Assembly: GCF_014199525.1 (NCBI RefSeq)
Contig: NZ_JACHNU010000005.1
Location: 62,001-126,000 of the forward strand
From: Conexibacter arvalis
GTDB taxonomy: Bacteria; Actinomycetota; Thermoleophilia; Solirubrobacterales; Solirubrobacteraceae
Length of the DNA: 64,000 nucleotides
Direction: 5' to 3'
A program made the translations under genes and the position numbers. The notes below the pieces were generated by a model that searched no databases, was not told the origin of the DNA, and saw only the letters and a list, made by a program, of their open reading frames with translations. This document shows positions 29,243 to 38,235 of this stretch, piece by piece; within the stretch, counting starts at the first letter, position 1; each line of letters opens with the position of its first letter.

Positions 29243-29584
29243 ATGTACGCGATCGTGAAGACCGGTGGCAAGCAGTACCGCGTCGAGGAGGGCCAGACCC
29301 TGCTCGTCGAGCGGCTGGCCGCCGACGAGGGCGCGACCGTTGCACTCGATCCGCTGCTCTTCCGCGGTGACGACCAGATCCTCGACGGCGACGACCTCGC
29401 GCAGGTCACGGTCGAGGCCAAGGTCGTCGCGCATGAGCGCGGTCCGAAGCTTCGGGTCGTCAAGTTCAAGCCGAAGCGCGGCTACAAGCGCCGCGCCGGC
29501 CACCGCCAGGAGCTCACCCGCATCCAGATCACGTCGATCAAGGCGGGCGCGGGCAGAGCTGCCGCGAAGAGAGAGGCTGCCTGA
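29243..29584 (+). CDS. rplU: 50S ribosomal protein L21
   Basis: 113 residues. [20 protein letters not shown] at the start and [20 protein letters not shown] near the end are the L21 signatures; binds 23S rRNA. The extra basic Ala-rich C-terminus is common in actinobacteria. The stop overlaps the rpmA start (TGATG). Confidence 0.98.
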   Translation: MYAIVKTGGKQYRVEEGQTLLVERLAADEGATVALDPLLFRGDDQILDGDDLAQVTVEAKVVAHERGPKLRVVKFKPKRGYKRRAGHRQELTRIQITSIKAGAGRAAAKREAA

Positions 29585-29847
29585 TGGCGCATAAGAAGGG
29601 ACTCGGCTCCTCCCGCAACGGTCGCGACTCGAACGCGAAGCGCCTCGGCGTGAAGGTGTTCGCCGGCGAGACCGTCTACGGCGGCGAGATCATCGTCCGC
29701 CAGCGCGGCACGAGATTCAAGCCGGGCGAGGGCACGGGCATCGGCAAGGACGACACGATCTACGCGAAGGCGGCCGGCAAGGTCGACTTCAGAACCGGTC
29801 GTCGCGGCCGCGTGATCTCCGTCGTGCCGGCCCCGTCGGCCGAGTAG
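29584..29847 (+). CDS. rpmA: 50S ribosomal protein L27
   Basis: 87 residues. [20 protein letters not shown], then [21 protein letters not shown]27 reaches the peptidyl-transferase centre with its N-terminus; here the mature MAHKKG form is encoded directly, with no cleavable leader. Arg in the conserved RGTRF block is AGA, confirming that AGA is read as Arg. A strong hairpin follows. Confidence 0.98.
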   Translation: MAHKKGLGSSRNGRDSNAKRLGVKVFAGETVYGGEIIVRQRGTRFKPGEGTGIGKDDTIYAKAAGKVDFRTGRRGRVISVVPAPSAE

Positions 29848-29870
29848 CCGCGAGCCGCATCTGAGTCGTT

Positions 29871-29897
29871 CGAGCGCCCGGCCCCGCCGGGCGCTCG
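29871..29897 (+). terminator. Strong terminator hairpin after rpmA
   Basis: CGAGCGCCCGGC (29871-29882), loop CCC, GCCGGGCGCTCG (29886-29897): a perfect 12-bp stem 24 nt after the rpmA stop and just before the convergent SDR gene. It marks the end of the rng-rplU-rpmA unit. Confidence 0.75.
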
Positions 29898-29911
29898 TCG
29901 TTGCGGGGCCC

Positions 29912-30604
29912 TTACCGCTCCTGCTCGGTCGGGCGGATCAGGATCTCGTTGACGTCGACGTGCGGCGGGCGGGTGACCGCCCACATCACCGCGTCGGCGA
30001 CGTCGGCCGAGCCGAGCGGCTCGGAGCCCGGCGCTCTCGCGTCCCAGAACGGCGTCTCGACGGCGCCGGGGGAGAGCAGTGTCACGCGCACCCCGCTGCC
30101 GTTCAGGTCCTGGCGGGCGGCCTCGGACATCGCCGTCACCGCCCACTTCGTCGCCGAGTAGAGCGAGCCCGGCATCGCCTTGCGCCCGGCGACCGAGCCG
30201 GTCAGCAGCAGGTGGCCCCGCGACTCGCGCAGCGCGGGGATCGCCGCCCGCACGGTGTAGGCGGCGCCGAGCACGTTCGTCAGCACCATCGCTCTCCACT
30301 GCTCGGGATCGCCTTCCAGGAAGCCGCGCGGACCGCCGAAGCCGGCGTTCGCGAAGACGACGTCGATCCGCCCGAAGGCGTCGAGCGCTGCGGCGACGAG
30401 CGCCTGCTGCTGCGACCACTCGGTCACGTCGCAGGGGACCGACAGCGCCCGCTCCGGCCCGCCCAGCTCGGCCGCCAGCGCGTCGAGCGGCCCCTGCGAG
30501 CGCGCGGCGAGCACGACGCGGTAGCCCTCGGCGGAGGCCTGGCGCGCGGTCGCCGCGCCGATGCCGGTCGAGGCGCCGGTGATGAGGAAGACGGGGTCGG
30601 ACAT
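29912..30604 (-). CDS. Short-chain dehydrogenase/reductase (SDR)
   Basis: 230 residues, classical SDR. Cofactor loop TGASTGIGAATARQ (residues 9-22), NAG motif in VVFANAGFGGP, catalytic Ser in LLTGSVAGRKAMPG, and Tyr-x-x-x-Lys in LYSATKWAVTAMS. NAD(P)-dependent oxidation or reduction of an unknown alcohol or carbonyl substrate. Reverse-oriented, between rpmA and the catalase gene, where most actinobacteria have obg directly. Confidence 0.88.
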   Translation of the reverse strand: MSDPVFLITGASTGIGAATARQASAEGYRVVLAARSQGPLDALAAELGGPERALSVPCDVTEWSQQQALVAAALDAFGRIDVVFANAGFGGPRGFLEGDPEQWRAMVLTNVLGAAYTVRAAIPALRESRGHLLLTGSVAGRKAMPGSLYSATKWAVTAMSEAARQDLNGSGVRVTLLSPGAVETPFWDARAPGSEPLGSADVADAVMWAVTRPPHVDVNEILIRPTEQER

Positions 30605-30766
30605 GCTCGCTCCAGGGTCGCCGGGGTCGGTGATCGCTCAATGCTGCCCGCTGCGGCGGCCGGTACGCCGGCTGACGCCGCCGGTTGAGGGCGCCGGACG
30701 GCGGGGAGTCGGAGGGGACGGGCCGCTTCCGCGTCCCGCCGACCCAACGACGACAGGAGCGCTTCG

Positions 30767-32443
30767 ATGTCCGACGTCGCCAGCCAGCCGCCGGCCGAGG
30801 GTGACGACCGCAAGGTCCTCACCAACCGCCAGGGCCATCCGGTCCACGACAACCAGAACCAGCGGACCGTCGGCGCGCGCGGACCGGCGACGCTGGAGAA
30901 CTATCAGTTCCTCGAGAAGATCAGCCACTTCGACCGCGAGCGCGTCCCCGAGCGGGTCGTCCACGCCCGCGGCGCGACAGCCTTCGGCTCCTTCGAGGCG
31001 TACGGCAGCGTCGGCGACGAGCCGATCGCGCCGCACACGCGCGCGAAGCTGTTCCAGGAAGCCGGCAAGCGGACCGACATAGCGATCCGCTTCTCGACCG
31101 TCGCAGGCGGCCGCGACTCCTCGGAGGCCGTTCGCGACCCGCGCGGCTTCGCGGTCAAGTTCTACACCGAGGACGGCAACTGGGATCTCGTCGGCAACAA
31201 CATCGGCGTCTTCTTCATCCGCGACGCGATCAAGTTCCCCGACTTCATCCACTCGCAGAAGCCCGACCCGGTCACCTTCGAGCGCCAGGTGCCCAACCGC
31301 GTCTTCGACTTCTGGTCCCAGACGCCGGAGGCGCTCCACATGATCACGCTGATCCTCAGCCCGCGCGGGATCCCGGCCAGCTACCGCCACATGCAGGGCT
31401 TCGGCGTCAACACCTACAAGTGGGTCAACGAGGAGGGCAGAACGCAGCTGGTCAAGTATCACTGGCTGCCGAGACAGGGCGTGCGCAGCTGGTCGCAGGC
31501 CGACGCCGACGTGATGCAGGCGCAGGAGCTCGGCTGCCACACGAGAGACCTCTACGACGCGATCGCGCGCGGCGACTTCCCGCAATGGGAGCTGAACGTC
31601 CAGCTGATGAGCGACGACGAGCACCCCGAGCTCGACTTCGACCCGCTCGACGACACGAAGGTCTGGCCCGAGGAGGCGTTCCCGCTGCGGCCGGTCGGCC
31701 TCATGACGCTGAACAGAGCGCCGCGCAACTTCTTCGCCGAGAGCGAGCAGATCGCCTTCGGCACCGGCGTGCTCGTCGACGGGCTCGACTTCTCCGACGA
31801 CAAGATGCTGGTCGGGCGGACCTTCTCCTACTCAGACACGCAGCGCCACCGCGTCGGCGCCAACTACCTCCAGCTGCCGGTCAACCAGGCCAGAAACGCG
31901 GAGGTCCGCACCAACCAGCGCGACGGCGAGATGGCCTACTACGTCGACGACGGCGGCGAGAACCCGTCGGTCAACTACGAACCGTCGATCATCGGCGGCC
32001 TGCGCGAGGCGCAGGAGCCCAGCCACGACGAGCAGGGGCCGTTGATCGAGGGCCGCCTGACGCGCAAACGGATCCCGCGGACGAACGACTACGCGCAGGC
32101 CGGCGAGCGCTACCTGCTCTCCGAGCAGTGGGAGAAGGACGACCTCGTCGCCAACCTGATCGACGGCCTGTCGCAGTGCGACCGCGCGATCCAGGAGCGG
32201 ATGATCTGGCACCTCTACCTCGCCGAGGACGAGCTCGGGCAGCGGGTCGGCGAGGGGATCGGGATCGTCGCCGACGACGTGCGCCACCTGAAGCCGCTGC
32301 AGAGCCAGGGATGGGGCGAGGCCGAGCAGCGGCGGCTCGACAACCTCGGCAGAAACGGGCCGCGCGACGTCGAGGGCCACGTGATGACCCATTGCGTCCC
32401 GAACGAGCGCGACGTGCGGACGCAGGAGGGCGCGCCCGCGTAG
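30767..32443 (+). CDS. Heme catalase
   Basis: 558 residues. Monofunctional catalase that dismutates hydrogen peroxide. [20 protein letters not shown] near the N-terminus; catalytic His in [13 protein letters not shown]; Asn in [16 protein letters not shown]; heme-ligand Tyr in [20 protein letters not shown] lies 6 nt before ATG 30767. The enzyme is of small-subunit size but with an extended C-terminal part; NADPH binding is not decided. Inserted between rpmA and obg; a hairpin follows the stop. Confidence 0.96.
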   Translation: MSDVASQPPAEGDDRKVLTNRQGHPVHDNQNQRTVGARGPATLENYQFLEKISHFDRERVPERVVHARGATAFGSFEAYGSVGDEPIAPHTRAKLFQEAGKRTDIAIRFSTVAGGRDSSEAVRDPRGFAVKFYTEDGNWDLVGNNIGVFFIRDAIKFPDFIHSQKPDPVTFERQVPNRVFDFWSQTPEALHMITLILSPRGIPASYRHMQGFGVNTYKWVNEEGRTQLVKYHWLPRQGVRSWSQADADVMQAQELGCHTRDLYDAIARGDFPQWELNVQLMSDDEHPELDFDPLDDTKVWPEEAFPLRPVGLMTLNRAPRNFFAESEQIAFGTGVLVDGLDFSDDKMLVGRTFSYSDTQRHRVGANYLQLPVNQARNAEVRTNQRDGEMAYYVDDGGENPSVNYEPSIIGGLREAQEPSHDEQGPLIEGRLTRKRIPRTNDYAQAGERYLLSEQWEKDDLVANLIDGLSQCDRAIQERMIWHLYLAEDELGQRVGEGIGIVADDVRHLKPLQSQGWGEAEQRRLDNLGRNGPRDVEGHVMTHCVPNERDVRTQEGAPA

Positions 32444-32453
32444 CGCCGCGCAC

Positions 32454-32485
32454 GGGCGGCCGCCGCCTCCGGCGCACGGCCGCCC
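32454..32485 (+). terminator. Hairpin after the catalase gene
   Basis: GGGCGGCCG (32454-32462) and CGGCCGCCC (32477-32485) form a perfect 9-bp stem, beginning 10 nt after the catalase stop. Confidence 0.5.
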
Positions 32486-32518
32486 TCGCGCCGGGCCGAC
32501 CTGCCACGATTGGGGGCG

Positions 32519-33802
32519 ATGCTCTCCGATCGCGCCCGAATCCACGTCCAGGCCGGCCGCGGCGGCGACGGCTGCATGTCGTTCCGCCGCGAGTCGCGCG
32601 TGCCGAAGGGCGGTCCCGACGGCGGCGACGGCGGCCGCGGCGGCGACGTCGTGCTGCTCTGCGACGACTCGCTGCGCGACCTCCAGTTCTTCCGCCGCTC
32701 AGCCCACTTCAAGGCGCGCAGAGGCGGCCACGGCCAGGGCAGACTGCGCCACGGCGCCGACGGCGAGGACCTCGTCATCAGAGTGCCGCCCGGCACCGTC
32801 GTCGAGCTGGAGGACGGCACCCGCCACGACCTCGTCGTCCCCGGACAGCGGGCGGTCGTCGCAAGAGGCGGCGGCGGCGCGCGCGGCAACAAGCACTTCG
32901 CGACCCCGACGCGGCAGGCGCCGCGCTTCGCCGAGCGGGGCCTGCCCGGCGAGGAGGGATGGCTGGAGCTGCGGTTGAAGCTGCTCGCCGACGTCGGCCT
33001 CGTCGGCCTGCCGAACGCCGGCAAGTCGTCGCTGCTCTCCAGCATGACGGCGGCGCGGCCGAAGGTCGCCGACTATCCCTTCACGACGCTGGAGCCGGTG
33101 CTGGGGACGATCGAGGGCGACGACCGGCAGCTGGTCGTCGCCGACATCCCGGGGCTGATCGAGGGCGCCAGCGACGGCGCCGGCCTCGGCCACGACTTCC
33201 TCGCGCACGTCGAGCGCACGCGGCTGCTGGTCCACGTGCTCGACCTCGCGCCGATCGACGGCAGCGACCCGGTCGAGAACCACGCGACGATCGAGCAGGA
33301 GCTGGCCGCCCACGACGCCCGCCTCGCCGGGCTGCCGCGGATCCTCGCGCTGTCGAAGGTCGACCTCGTCACCGGCGAGGACGCCGACGCCGCCGCGGCG
33401 GCGTGGCGGGCGCGGCTGGGGGAGGAGGTGCCGATCGTGCGCACCTCCAGCGCGACCCGCGAGGGGCTCGACACGCTCAAGAAGCTGCTGCTCCAGCACG
33501 TCCCGGTGACGCCGCATGCCGAGGTCGCCGATGTCGAAGGCCTCGCCGAGCACAAGGTCTTCCGCCCGGCGGCCAGACGCGGCTTCCACGTCGAGGCGAT
33601 CGGCGCGGAGGGCTACCGCGTCGTCGGCGCCGGGGTCGACCGGCTCGTCTCCCGCTACGACGTCGACAACGAGGAGGCGATGGCCTACCTCGAGACGCGG
33701 CTGCGCTCGATCGGCGTCATCAGAGCGCTCGAGGATGCCGGCTTCGAGCCCGGCGACGACGTCGAGATCGGCGGCATCACCTTCGAGCTGGATCCGTCGT
33801 AG
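32519..33802 (+). CDS. obg: GTPase Obg/CgtA, ribosome assembly factor
   Basis: 427 residues. Glycine-rich Obg domain (about 1-158: GRGGDGCMSFRRE, GGDGGRGGDVVL), G domain with G1 GLPNAGKSSL, G3 DIPGLIEGA, G4 LSKVDLV and G5 SSATREG, and a C-terminal OCT domain (about 345-427, FRPAARRGFHVEAIG). Supports 50S maturation and growth control. I use ATG 32519; a TTG 9 nt upstream is less likely. Confidence 0.96.
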   Translation: MLSDRARIHVQAGRGGDGCMSFRRESRVPKGGPDGGDGGRGGDVVLLCDDSLRDLQFFRRSAHFKARRGGHGQGRLRHGADGEDLVIRVPPGTVVELEDGTRHDLVVPGQRAVVARGGGGARGNKHFATPTRQAPRFAERGLPGEEGWLELRLKLLADVGLVGLPNAGKSSLLSSMTAARPKVADYPFTTLEPVLGTIEGDDRQLVVADIPGLIEGASDGAGLGHDFLAHVERTRLLVHVLDLAPIDGSDPVENHATIEQELAAHDARLAGLPRILALSKVDLVTGEDADAAAAAWRARLGEEVPIVRTSSATREGLDTLKKLLLQHVPVTPHAEVADVEGLAEHKVFRPAARRGFHVEAIGAEGYRVVGAGVDRLVSRYDVDNEEAMAYLETRLRSIGVIRALEDAGFEPGDDVEIGGITFELDPS

Positions 33803-33810
33803 AGGTCGCC

Positions 33811-34704
33811 GTGGCCGGCTCCTGGACCCTGCTCGGCGCGCCGCTCGACTCGGCCGGCGCCGGCGAGGGGGAGGAGCGCGCGCCGGCGGCGCTGCGCGCG
33901 GCCGGGATCGCCGAAGCCGTCGGCGCGAGCGCGGACCGCGGCGACGTCACCGGGCTGCTGCGCCCGGCCGAGCGCGATCCCGGCAGCGGGATCGTCGCCT
34001 TCGCCGCGCTCGTCGGCGCTTCCCGCGCGCTGCGCGACGCGGTCGCCGAGGTGGCGCGCGGCGGCGGTCGCCCGCTCGTGCTCGGCGGCGACTGCGCGCT
34101 GCTGCCGGGTGCGCTCGCCGGCTGCCGCGCCGCCGGGCTCGAGCCCGGGCTGTGGGTGGTCGACGGCCATCCCGACGCGATGGACGGCGACAGCTCGCCG
34201 ACCGGCGAGGCGGCCGACATGGACGTCGCGATCGTCTGCGGACGGGGACCGGCCGAGCTGATCGCGCTCGCCGGGAACGGGGCGGTGCCGCTCGTCGACC
34301 CGGCGCGCTGCGCGGTGCTCGGCCTGCGGCCGCGGGGCGCCGATCCCGGCAACGACGCCGACCTGGCGCAGCTCGACGAGCGCATCTGGCGCCGCGACGC
34401 GCCGGCGATCGTCGCCGCTGCCGGCGGCCCGGCGATGGCCGGGCTGGAGGCCGCGGCGCGGCTGGCCGCCGGACCGGCGTGGCTGCACCTCGACCTCGAC
34501 GTGCTCGACGCGGAGGCGATGCCGGCCGTCAGCTATCCGCAGCCGCTCGGCCTCGCCTGGGAGGAGCTGGAGGAGCTGCTGGCGCCGCTCGCCGGCGCGC
34601 CCGGGCTGATCGGCTGCTCGATCAGCGACCTGCGGAGCGACCTCGACCCCGACGGCCGCTTCGCCGCCCGCGCCGTCGCGCTGCTGGGGCGCGTGCTGCG
34701 GTAG
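33811..34704 (+). CDS. Arginase/ureohydrolase-superfamily protein with GGDC metal site
   Basis: 297 residues from GTG 33811, with AGAGG overlapping the obg stop. Arginase-fold motifs: LVLGGDCALLPG (normally GGDH; ligand His replaced by Cys95), WVVDGHPDAMD (D118-x-H120-x-D122), and HLDLDVLD. Five of the six usual Mn ligands are thus present. The substrate could be arginine, agmatine or another guanidino compound, or the protein may be non-hydrolytic. It sits between obg and proB; a link of arginine breakdown to proline synthesis is possible but unproven. Confidence 0.75.
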   Translation: MAGSWTLLGAPLDSAGAGEGEERAPAALRAAGIAEAVGASADRGDVTGLLRPAERDPGSGIVAFAALVGASRALRDAVAEVARGGGRPLVLGGDCALLPGALAGCRAAGLEPGLWVVDGHPDAMDGDSSPTGEAADMDVAIVCGRGPAELIALAGNGAVPLVDPARCAVLGLRPRGADPGNDADLAQLDERIWRRDAPAIVAAAGGPAMAGLEAAARLAAGPAWLHLDLDVLDAEAMPAVSYPQPLGLAWEELEELLAPLAGAPGLIGCSISDLRSDLDPDGRFAARAVALLGRVLR

Positions 34705-34845
34705 GGCGGCCCGCCGGCGGGGCCCGCGCGCCGCTCGCCCGCGCTCCGCTCGCGCCGCCCGCCCGCTCGCCCCCCGCTCCGCTCGCGCGCCGCCCGCGCG
34801 CCGTGCCCGCCGCGGCGCCCGCCACCGGCCGCGCCGCGCCCTCTA
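34705..34845. repeat. GC-only low-complexity tract before proB
   Basis: Imperfect repeats of CCCGCGCGCCG and GCTCCGCTCG fill the 155-bp gap between the arginase-like gene and proB. No gene is seen. A TCTAAGCT stretch near 34842 may serve as the proB -10 region. Confidence 0.6.
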
Positions 34846-34860
34846 AGCTCCCTGCTCGCC

Positions 34861-35952
34861 ATGGGCATCGTCGTCATCAAGCTGGGCTCGAGCATCGTCT
34901 GCGACGACGCGGGCCATCCCCGCCGCGAGGTGCTGGAGCAGGTCTGCGACGACGCCGCGGCGCTGCATGCCGGCGGCCGCGACGTCGTGATCGTCACCAG
35001 CGGCGCGATCGCCCGCGGGATGGGCGTGATGGGACTCGGGATGCGGCCGCGCGCGGTCGACGAGCTGCAGGCGGCGAGCGCCGTCGGCCAGGGTCAGCTC
35101 TATCGCGTCTACGACGAGCTGCTGACCGAGCGCAGAGTCGCGACCGCGCAGGTGCTGCTGACCTTCTTCGACATCAGCGCCCGCACGCACTACCTCAACG
35201 CCCGCCAGACGCTGCAGAAGCTGCTCGACTGGCGCGTCGTCCCGGTCATCAACGAGAACGACACGACGACGACCGACGAGATCTCCTTCGGCGACAACGA
35301 CTTCCTCGCCGCCCAGGTCTCGATCCTGCTCGGCGCCGAGCAGCTCGTGCTGCTGACCTCGACCGACGGCCTCTACACCGCCGACCCGCGGCTCGACCCC
35401 TCCGCCGAGATCGTCCCGCTGGTCGAGGACTTCGACGCGCTCGCCGAGCTCGACATCCGCCAGACGACGACGACGCTCGGCTCCGGCGGGATGCGCTCGA
35501 AGGTCGTCGCAGCCGAGATGGCGACCGCGTCGGGCATCCCGGCCGTCGTCGCGAACGGGAAGACCGCCGGCATCGTCGCCGCCGCCGTCGCCGGCGAGCC
35601 GGTCGGGACCCGCTTCCCGGCGCGCGACGCCGGCTACTCGAGCTTCAAGCTGTGGCTGAAGTACGCCAAGCAGGCGCGCGGCCGGCTGGCCGTCGACGCC
35701 GGCGCCGCGCGCGCGCTGCGCGAGGGCGGCACGTCGCTGCTCCCGGTCGGGATCACCGAGGTCGGCGGCGGCTTCGACGCCGGCGACGCCGTCGAGGTCG
35801 TCCACGACGGCGCGGTCGTCGGGAAGGGGATCACGAACTACTCGGCGGCCGAGCTGCGCAGGGTGCAGGGGATGAAGTCGGCCGAGGCGCGCGCCATCCT
35901 GCCGCGCGCCAGCGACGAGGCGATCCACCGCGACTACTTCGTGCTGGCGTAG
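34861..35952 (+). CDS. proB: Glutamate 5-kinase
   Basis: 363 residues. First step of proline synthesis, ATP-dependent phosphorylation of glutamate. Amino-acid-kinase domain with VVIKLGSSIV at the start, VTSGAIARGMGVM, VINENDTTTTDEISFGDND and TTLGSGGMRSK. A C-terminal PUA domain begins at about residue 275 (KQARGRLAVDAGAARAL). The product is normally passed to ProA, encoded 2.3 kb downstream; the acetolactate synthase gene intervenes. Confidence 0.97.
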   Translation: MGIVVIKLGSSIVCDDAGHPRREVLEQVCDDAAALHAGGRDVVIVTSGAIARGMGVMGLGMRPRAVDELQAASAVGQGQLYRVYDELLTERRVATAQVLLTFFDISARTHYLNARQTLQKLLDWRVVPVINENDTTTTDEISFGDNDFLAAQVSILLGAEQLVLLTSTDGLYTADPRLDPSAEIVPLVEDFDALAELDIRQTTTTLGSGGMRSKVVAAEMATASGIPAVVANGKTAGIVAAAVAGEPVGTRFPARDAGYSSFKLWLKYAKQARGRLAVDAGAARALREGGTSLLPVGITEVGGGFDAGDAVEVVHDGAVVGKGITNYSAAELRRVQGMKSAEARAILPRASDEAIHRDYFVLA

Positions 35953-35988
35953 CGGCGCGGCCGCGCGGCGCCGTCCGCGCGGCCCGCG

Positions 35989-36060
35989 CCGCGCCGTCCC
36001 GCCCGCGCCGACCACCCGCCCGCGCCGCGCCGTCCCGCCCGCGCCGACCACCCGCCCGCG
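35989..36060. repeat. Two perfect tandem copies of a 36-bp GC repeat
   Basis: Bases 35989-36024 and 36025-36060 are identical 36-mers beginning CCGCGCCGTCCCGCCC; a third partial copy follows to about 36076. They lie 36 bp after proB. No gene is seen. Confidence 0.85.
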
Positions 36061-36076
36061 CCGCGCCGCCCGCCCG

Positions 36077-36304
36077 GATCCGTCCCGCCCGGCTGGCATT
36101 TCGCCGCTGTTTGCGGCATCCTTGTGCAGAAGTGACGCACCTGCGCGCACACGCCGACCGACTTACGAGCGCGATCCGCGTTCTCGTCGGCGTACGCGTA
36201 TCCGGCTGACATAGCTCGCCGACCGCACGACTCCGTCGTCCCACGCCGTGCCCCGCGCGCGGCCGCCGCACCAGTCACCGTCGTCTCGCACAAGGAGCAG
36301 GCCG
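36077..36304. other. Non-coding leader region upstream of the acetolactate synthase
   Basis: This stretch is less GC-extreme than its surroundings and carries no convincing gene in either direction. It probably holds the promoter and leader of the following gene (TTTGCGG and GACATAGCT patches are candidate elements), but no pair with good spacing stands out. Confidence 0.4.
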
Positions 36305-36394
36305 ATGCGCCTCCGCACCCTCGCCGTACTCAACCCGACCGTCCTCGCCACCGCTCATGAAGGGAGCGCCCGATGCGCGGCGCCGACGCCCTGA
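36305..36394 (+). CDS. Possible 29-aa leader peptide upstream of acetolactate synthase
   Basis: A small frame begins [20 protein letters not shown] and ends inside the next gene. It has a strong AAGGAG 8 nt before its ATG. Six of the first 14 residues are Leu or Val, the end products of the pathway served by the following gene. It overlaps the synthase start by 22 bp in another frame, so its translation could affect synthase initiation. This fits a branched-chain attenuation or coupling peptide, but no clear antiterminator/terminator pair is visible. Confidence 0.4.
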   Translation: MRLRTLAVLNPTVLATAHEGSARCAAPTP

Positions 36395-38076
36395 CGAAGG
36401 CCCTCGCGCGGGAGGGCGTCGACACCGTCTTCGGGATCCCCGGCGGCGCCAGCCTGCCGATCTACGACGCGCTCGTCGACAGCGAGATCCGCCACGTGCT
36501 GATGCGCCACGAGGCCGGCGCCGGGCACGCGGCGCAGGGGTACGCGCGCGCGACGGGCCGCGTCGGCGTCGCGCTGGCGACCTCCGGCCCCGGCGCCACC
36601 AACCTGATGACGCCGATCTGCGACGCGTACATGGACTCGACGCCGACCGTCTTCTTGACCGGCCAGGTGCGGACCGACCTGCGCGGCACGAACGCCTTCC
36701 AGGAGGCCGACGTGATCGGGATGACGGCGCCGATGGTCAAGCACGCGATCGCGGTCGAGTCGGCCGACGAGCTGGCGCAGGCGGTCCACGACGCCTTCCA
36801 CCTCGCGCGCAGCGGCCGCCCCGGACCGGTCGTGCTCGACATCCCCTCCGACATCGCGCGCGCCCCCGCGCGCGACCGGGAGCCGCACCCGCCCAACACG
36901 CCCGGCCACTGCCCGACGACGAAGCCCAACGGGAAGCAGGTGCGGCTGGCGGCGCAGGCGATCGCGGCGGCGCGGCGGCCGGTCCTCTACGCCGGCGGCG
37001 GCGTCGTCCACGCCGAGGCGGCCGCGGAGCTGACGGCGCTGGCGCGGCTCGCCGACCTGCCGGTGACGACGACGCTGATGGCGCTCGGCGCCTTCCCCGC
37101 CTCTGACCGCCGCTTCCTCGGGATGCTGGGGATGCACGGCACCCGCACCGCCAACTGGGCGGTCGACGAGGCCGACCTGATCGTCTGCGTCGGCGCCCGC
37201 TTCGACGACCGCGTCACCGGCGCGTTGGAGCAGTTCGCGCCGCACGCGAAGGTGATCCACCTCGACGTCGACCCGAGCGAGATCGGCAAGCTGCGCGCCG
37301 TCCACGTCCCGATCGTCGCCGACGCCAAGCGCGGCCTGGCGGCGATCGCCGACGCCTACGCCCAGCTCGACCCGGCGCCCGACGCCGGCCGCCTCGCCGC
37401 CTGGTGGCAGCGGATCGACGCCTGGCGCGCCGACGAGCCGTTCGACGTGCCGGCCCCGGGCTGGTCGGGCGGCGAGGGACCGGGGGAGGGGATCGACCCC
37501 CATGCGCTGCTCGACGCCGTGCAGGCGGCGACCGGCGGGGCGGCGATCGTCTCGACCGACGTCGGCCAGCACCAGATGTGGGCGGCCGGTCGGCTGCGCT
37601 TCGAGCGGCCGCGCCGCTGGCTGACCTCGGGCGGCCACGGCACGATGGGCTACGGCCTGCCGGCGGCGCTCGGCGCGCAGGCGGCCGAGCCGGAGTCGAC
37701 CGTCGTCTGCGTCAGCGGGGAGGGCTCGCTGCTGATGAACGTGCAGGAGCTGGCGACCGCCGCCGAGGAGGGGCTGCCGGTCAAGGTCGTGCTGATGCAC
37801 AACGCCTCGCTCGGGATGGTCCGCCAGCAGCAGGACATGTTCTGGGGCGGCCGCCGTCACTCGGTCGACCTCGGCGCCTCGCCCGACTGGCCGACGCTCG
37901 CCCGCGCCTTCGGCGTCGCCGGCCGCCGCGTGACCGATCCCGACGAGGTCGCCGACGCCGTCGCCGAGACGCTCGCCGAGCCCGGCCCGGCCCTGCTGGA
38001 GGCCCGCATCGCCCCGACCGCCGACTGCCTCCCGATGTTCCGCCCCGGCGGTCCCGCGCGCGAGATGATCGGCTGA
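36373..38076 (+). CDS. Acetolactate synthase-like ThDP enzyme, large subunit type
   Basis: 567 residues. Joins two pyruvates, or pyruvate and 2-oxobutyrate, for branched-chain amino acids. The ThDP-activating Glu is in [36 protein letters not shown] is typical of acetolactate synthases; the FAD domain has [11 protein letters not shown] and RFDDRVTG. The cofactor metal motif, normally GDGSF...N, reads SGEGSLLMN here, with Glu450 for Asp; the second part is [18 protein letters not shown] precedes ATG 36373. No ilvN or ilvC follows, so it may be a catabolic or unregulated form. Confidence 0.85.
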   Translation: MRGADALTKALAREGVDTVFGIPGGASLPIYDALVDSEIRHVLMRHEAGAGHAAQGYARATGRVGVALATSGPGATNLMTPICDAYMDSTPTVFLTGQVRTDLRGTNAFQEADVIGMTAPMVKHAIAVESADELAQAVHDAFHLARSGRPGPVVLDIPSDIARAPARDREPHPPNTPGHCPTTKPNGKQVRLAAQAIAAARRPVLYAGGGVVHAEAAAELTALARLADLPVTTTLMALGAFPASDRRFLGMLGMHGTRTANWAVDEADLIVCVGARFDDRVTGALEQFAPHAKVIHLDVDPSEIGKLRAVHVPIVADAKRGLAAIADAYAQLDPAPDAGRLAAWWQRIDAWRADEPFDVPAPGWSGGEGPGEGIDPHALLDAVQAATGGAAIVSTDVGQHQMWAAGRLRFERPRRWLTSGGHGTMGYGLPAALGAQAAEPESTVVCVSGEGSLLMNVQELATAAEEGLPVKVVLMHNASLGMVRQQQDMFWGGRRHSVDLGASPDWPTLARAFGVAGRRVTDPDEVADAVAETLAEPGPALLEARIAPTADCLPMFRPGGPAREMIG

Positions 38077-38111
38077 GCCCGCGCCCGCGCGTCGCCTGCG
38101 ACCCGCGCCGG

Positions 38112-38162
38112 GGAGGAGTGGCGCTCAGGGGGCGCATATCACCCCCAAGGCGCCGCTCCTCC
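38112..38162 (+). terminator. Large hairpin between acetolactate synthase and proA
   Basis: GGAGGAGTGGCGC pairs with GCGCCGCTCCTCC (one mismatch), and an inner GGGGG pairs with CCCCC over a 9-nt loop containing CATATC. This is one of the most stable hairpins in the window, 36 nt after the stop, and probably separates the two transcripts. Confidence 0.65.
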
Positions 38163-38235
38163 GGCCGGGCGCAGGCCGGGCGCGGGAGGCGGCCCGGTCC
38201 GGCGGCCGGGGCGCGCGGCCGGGTACCATGGGCAG

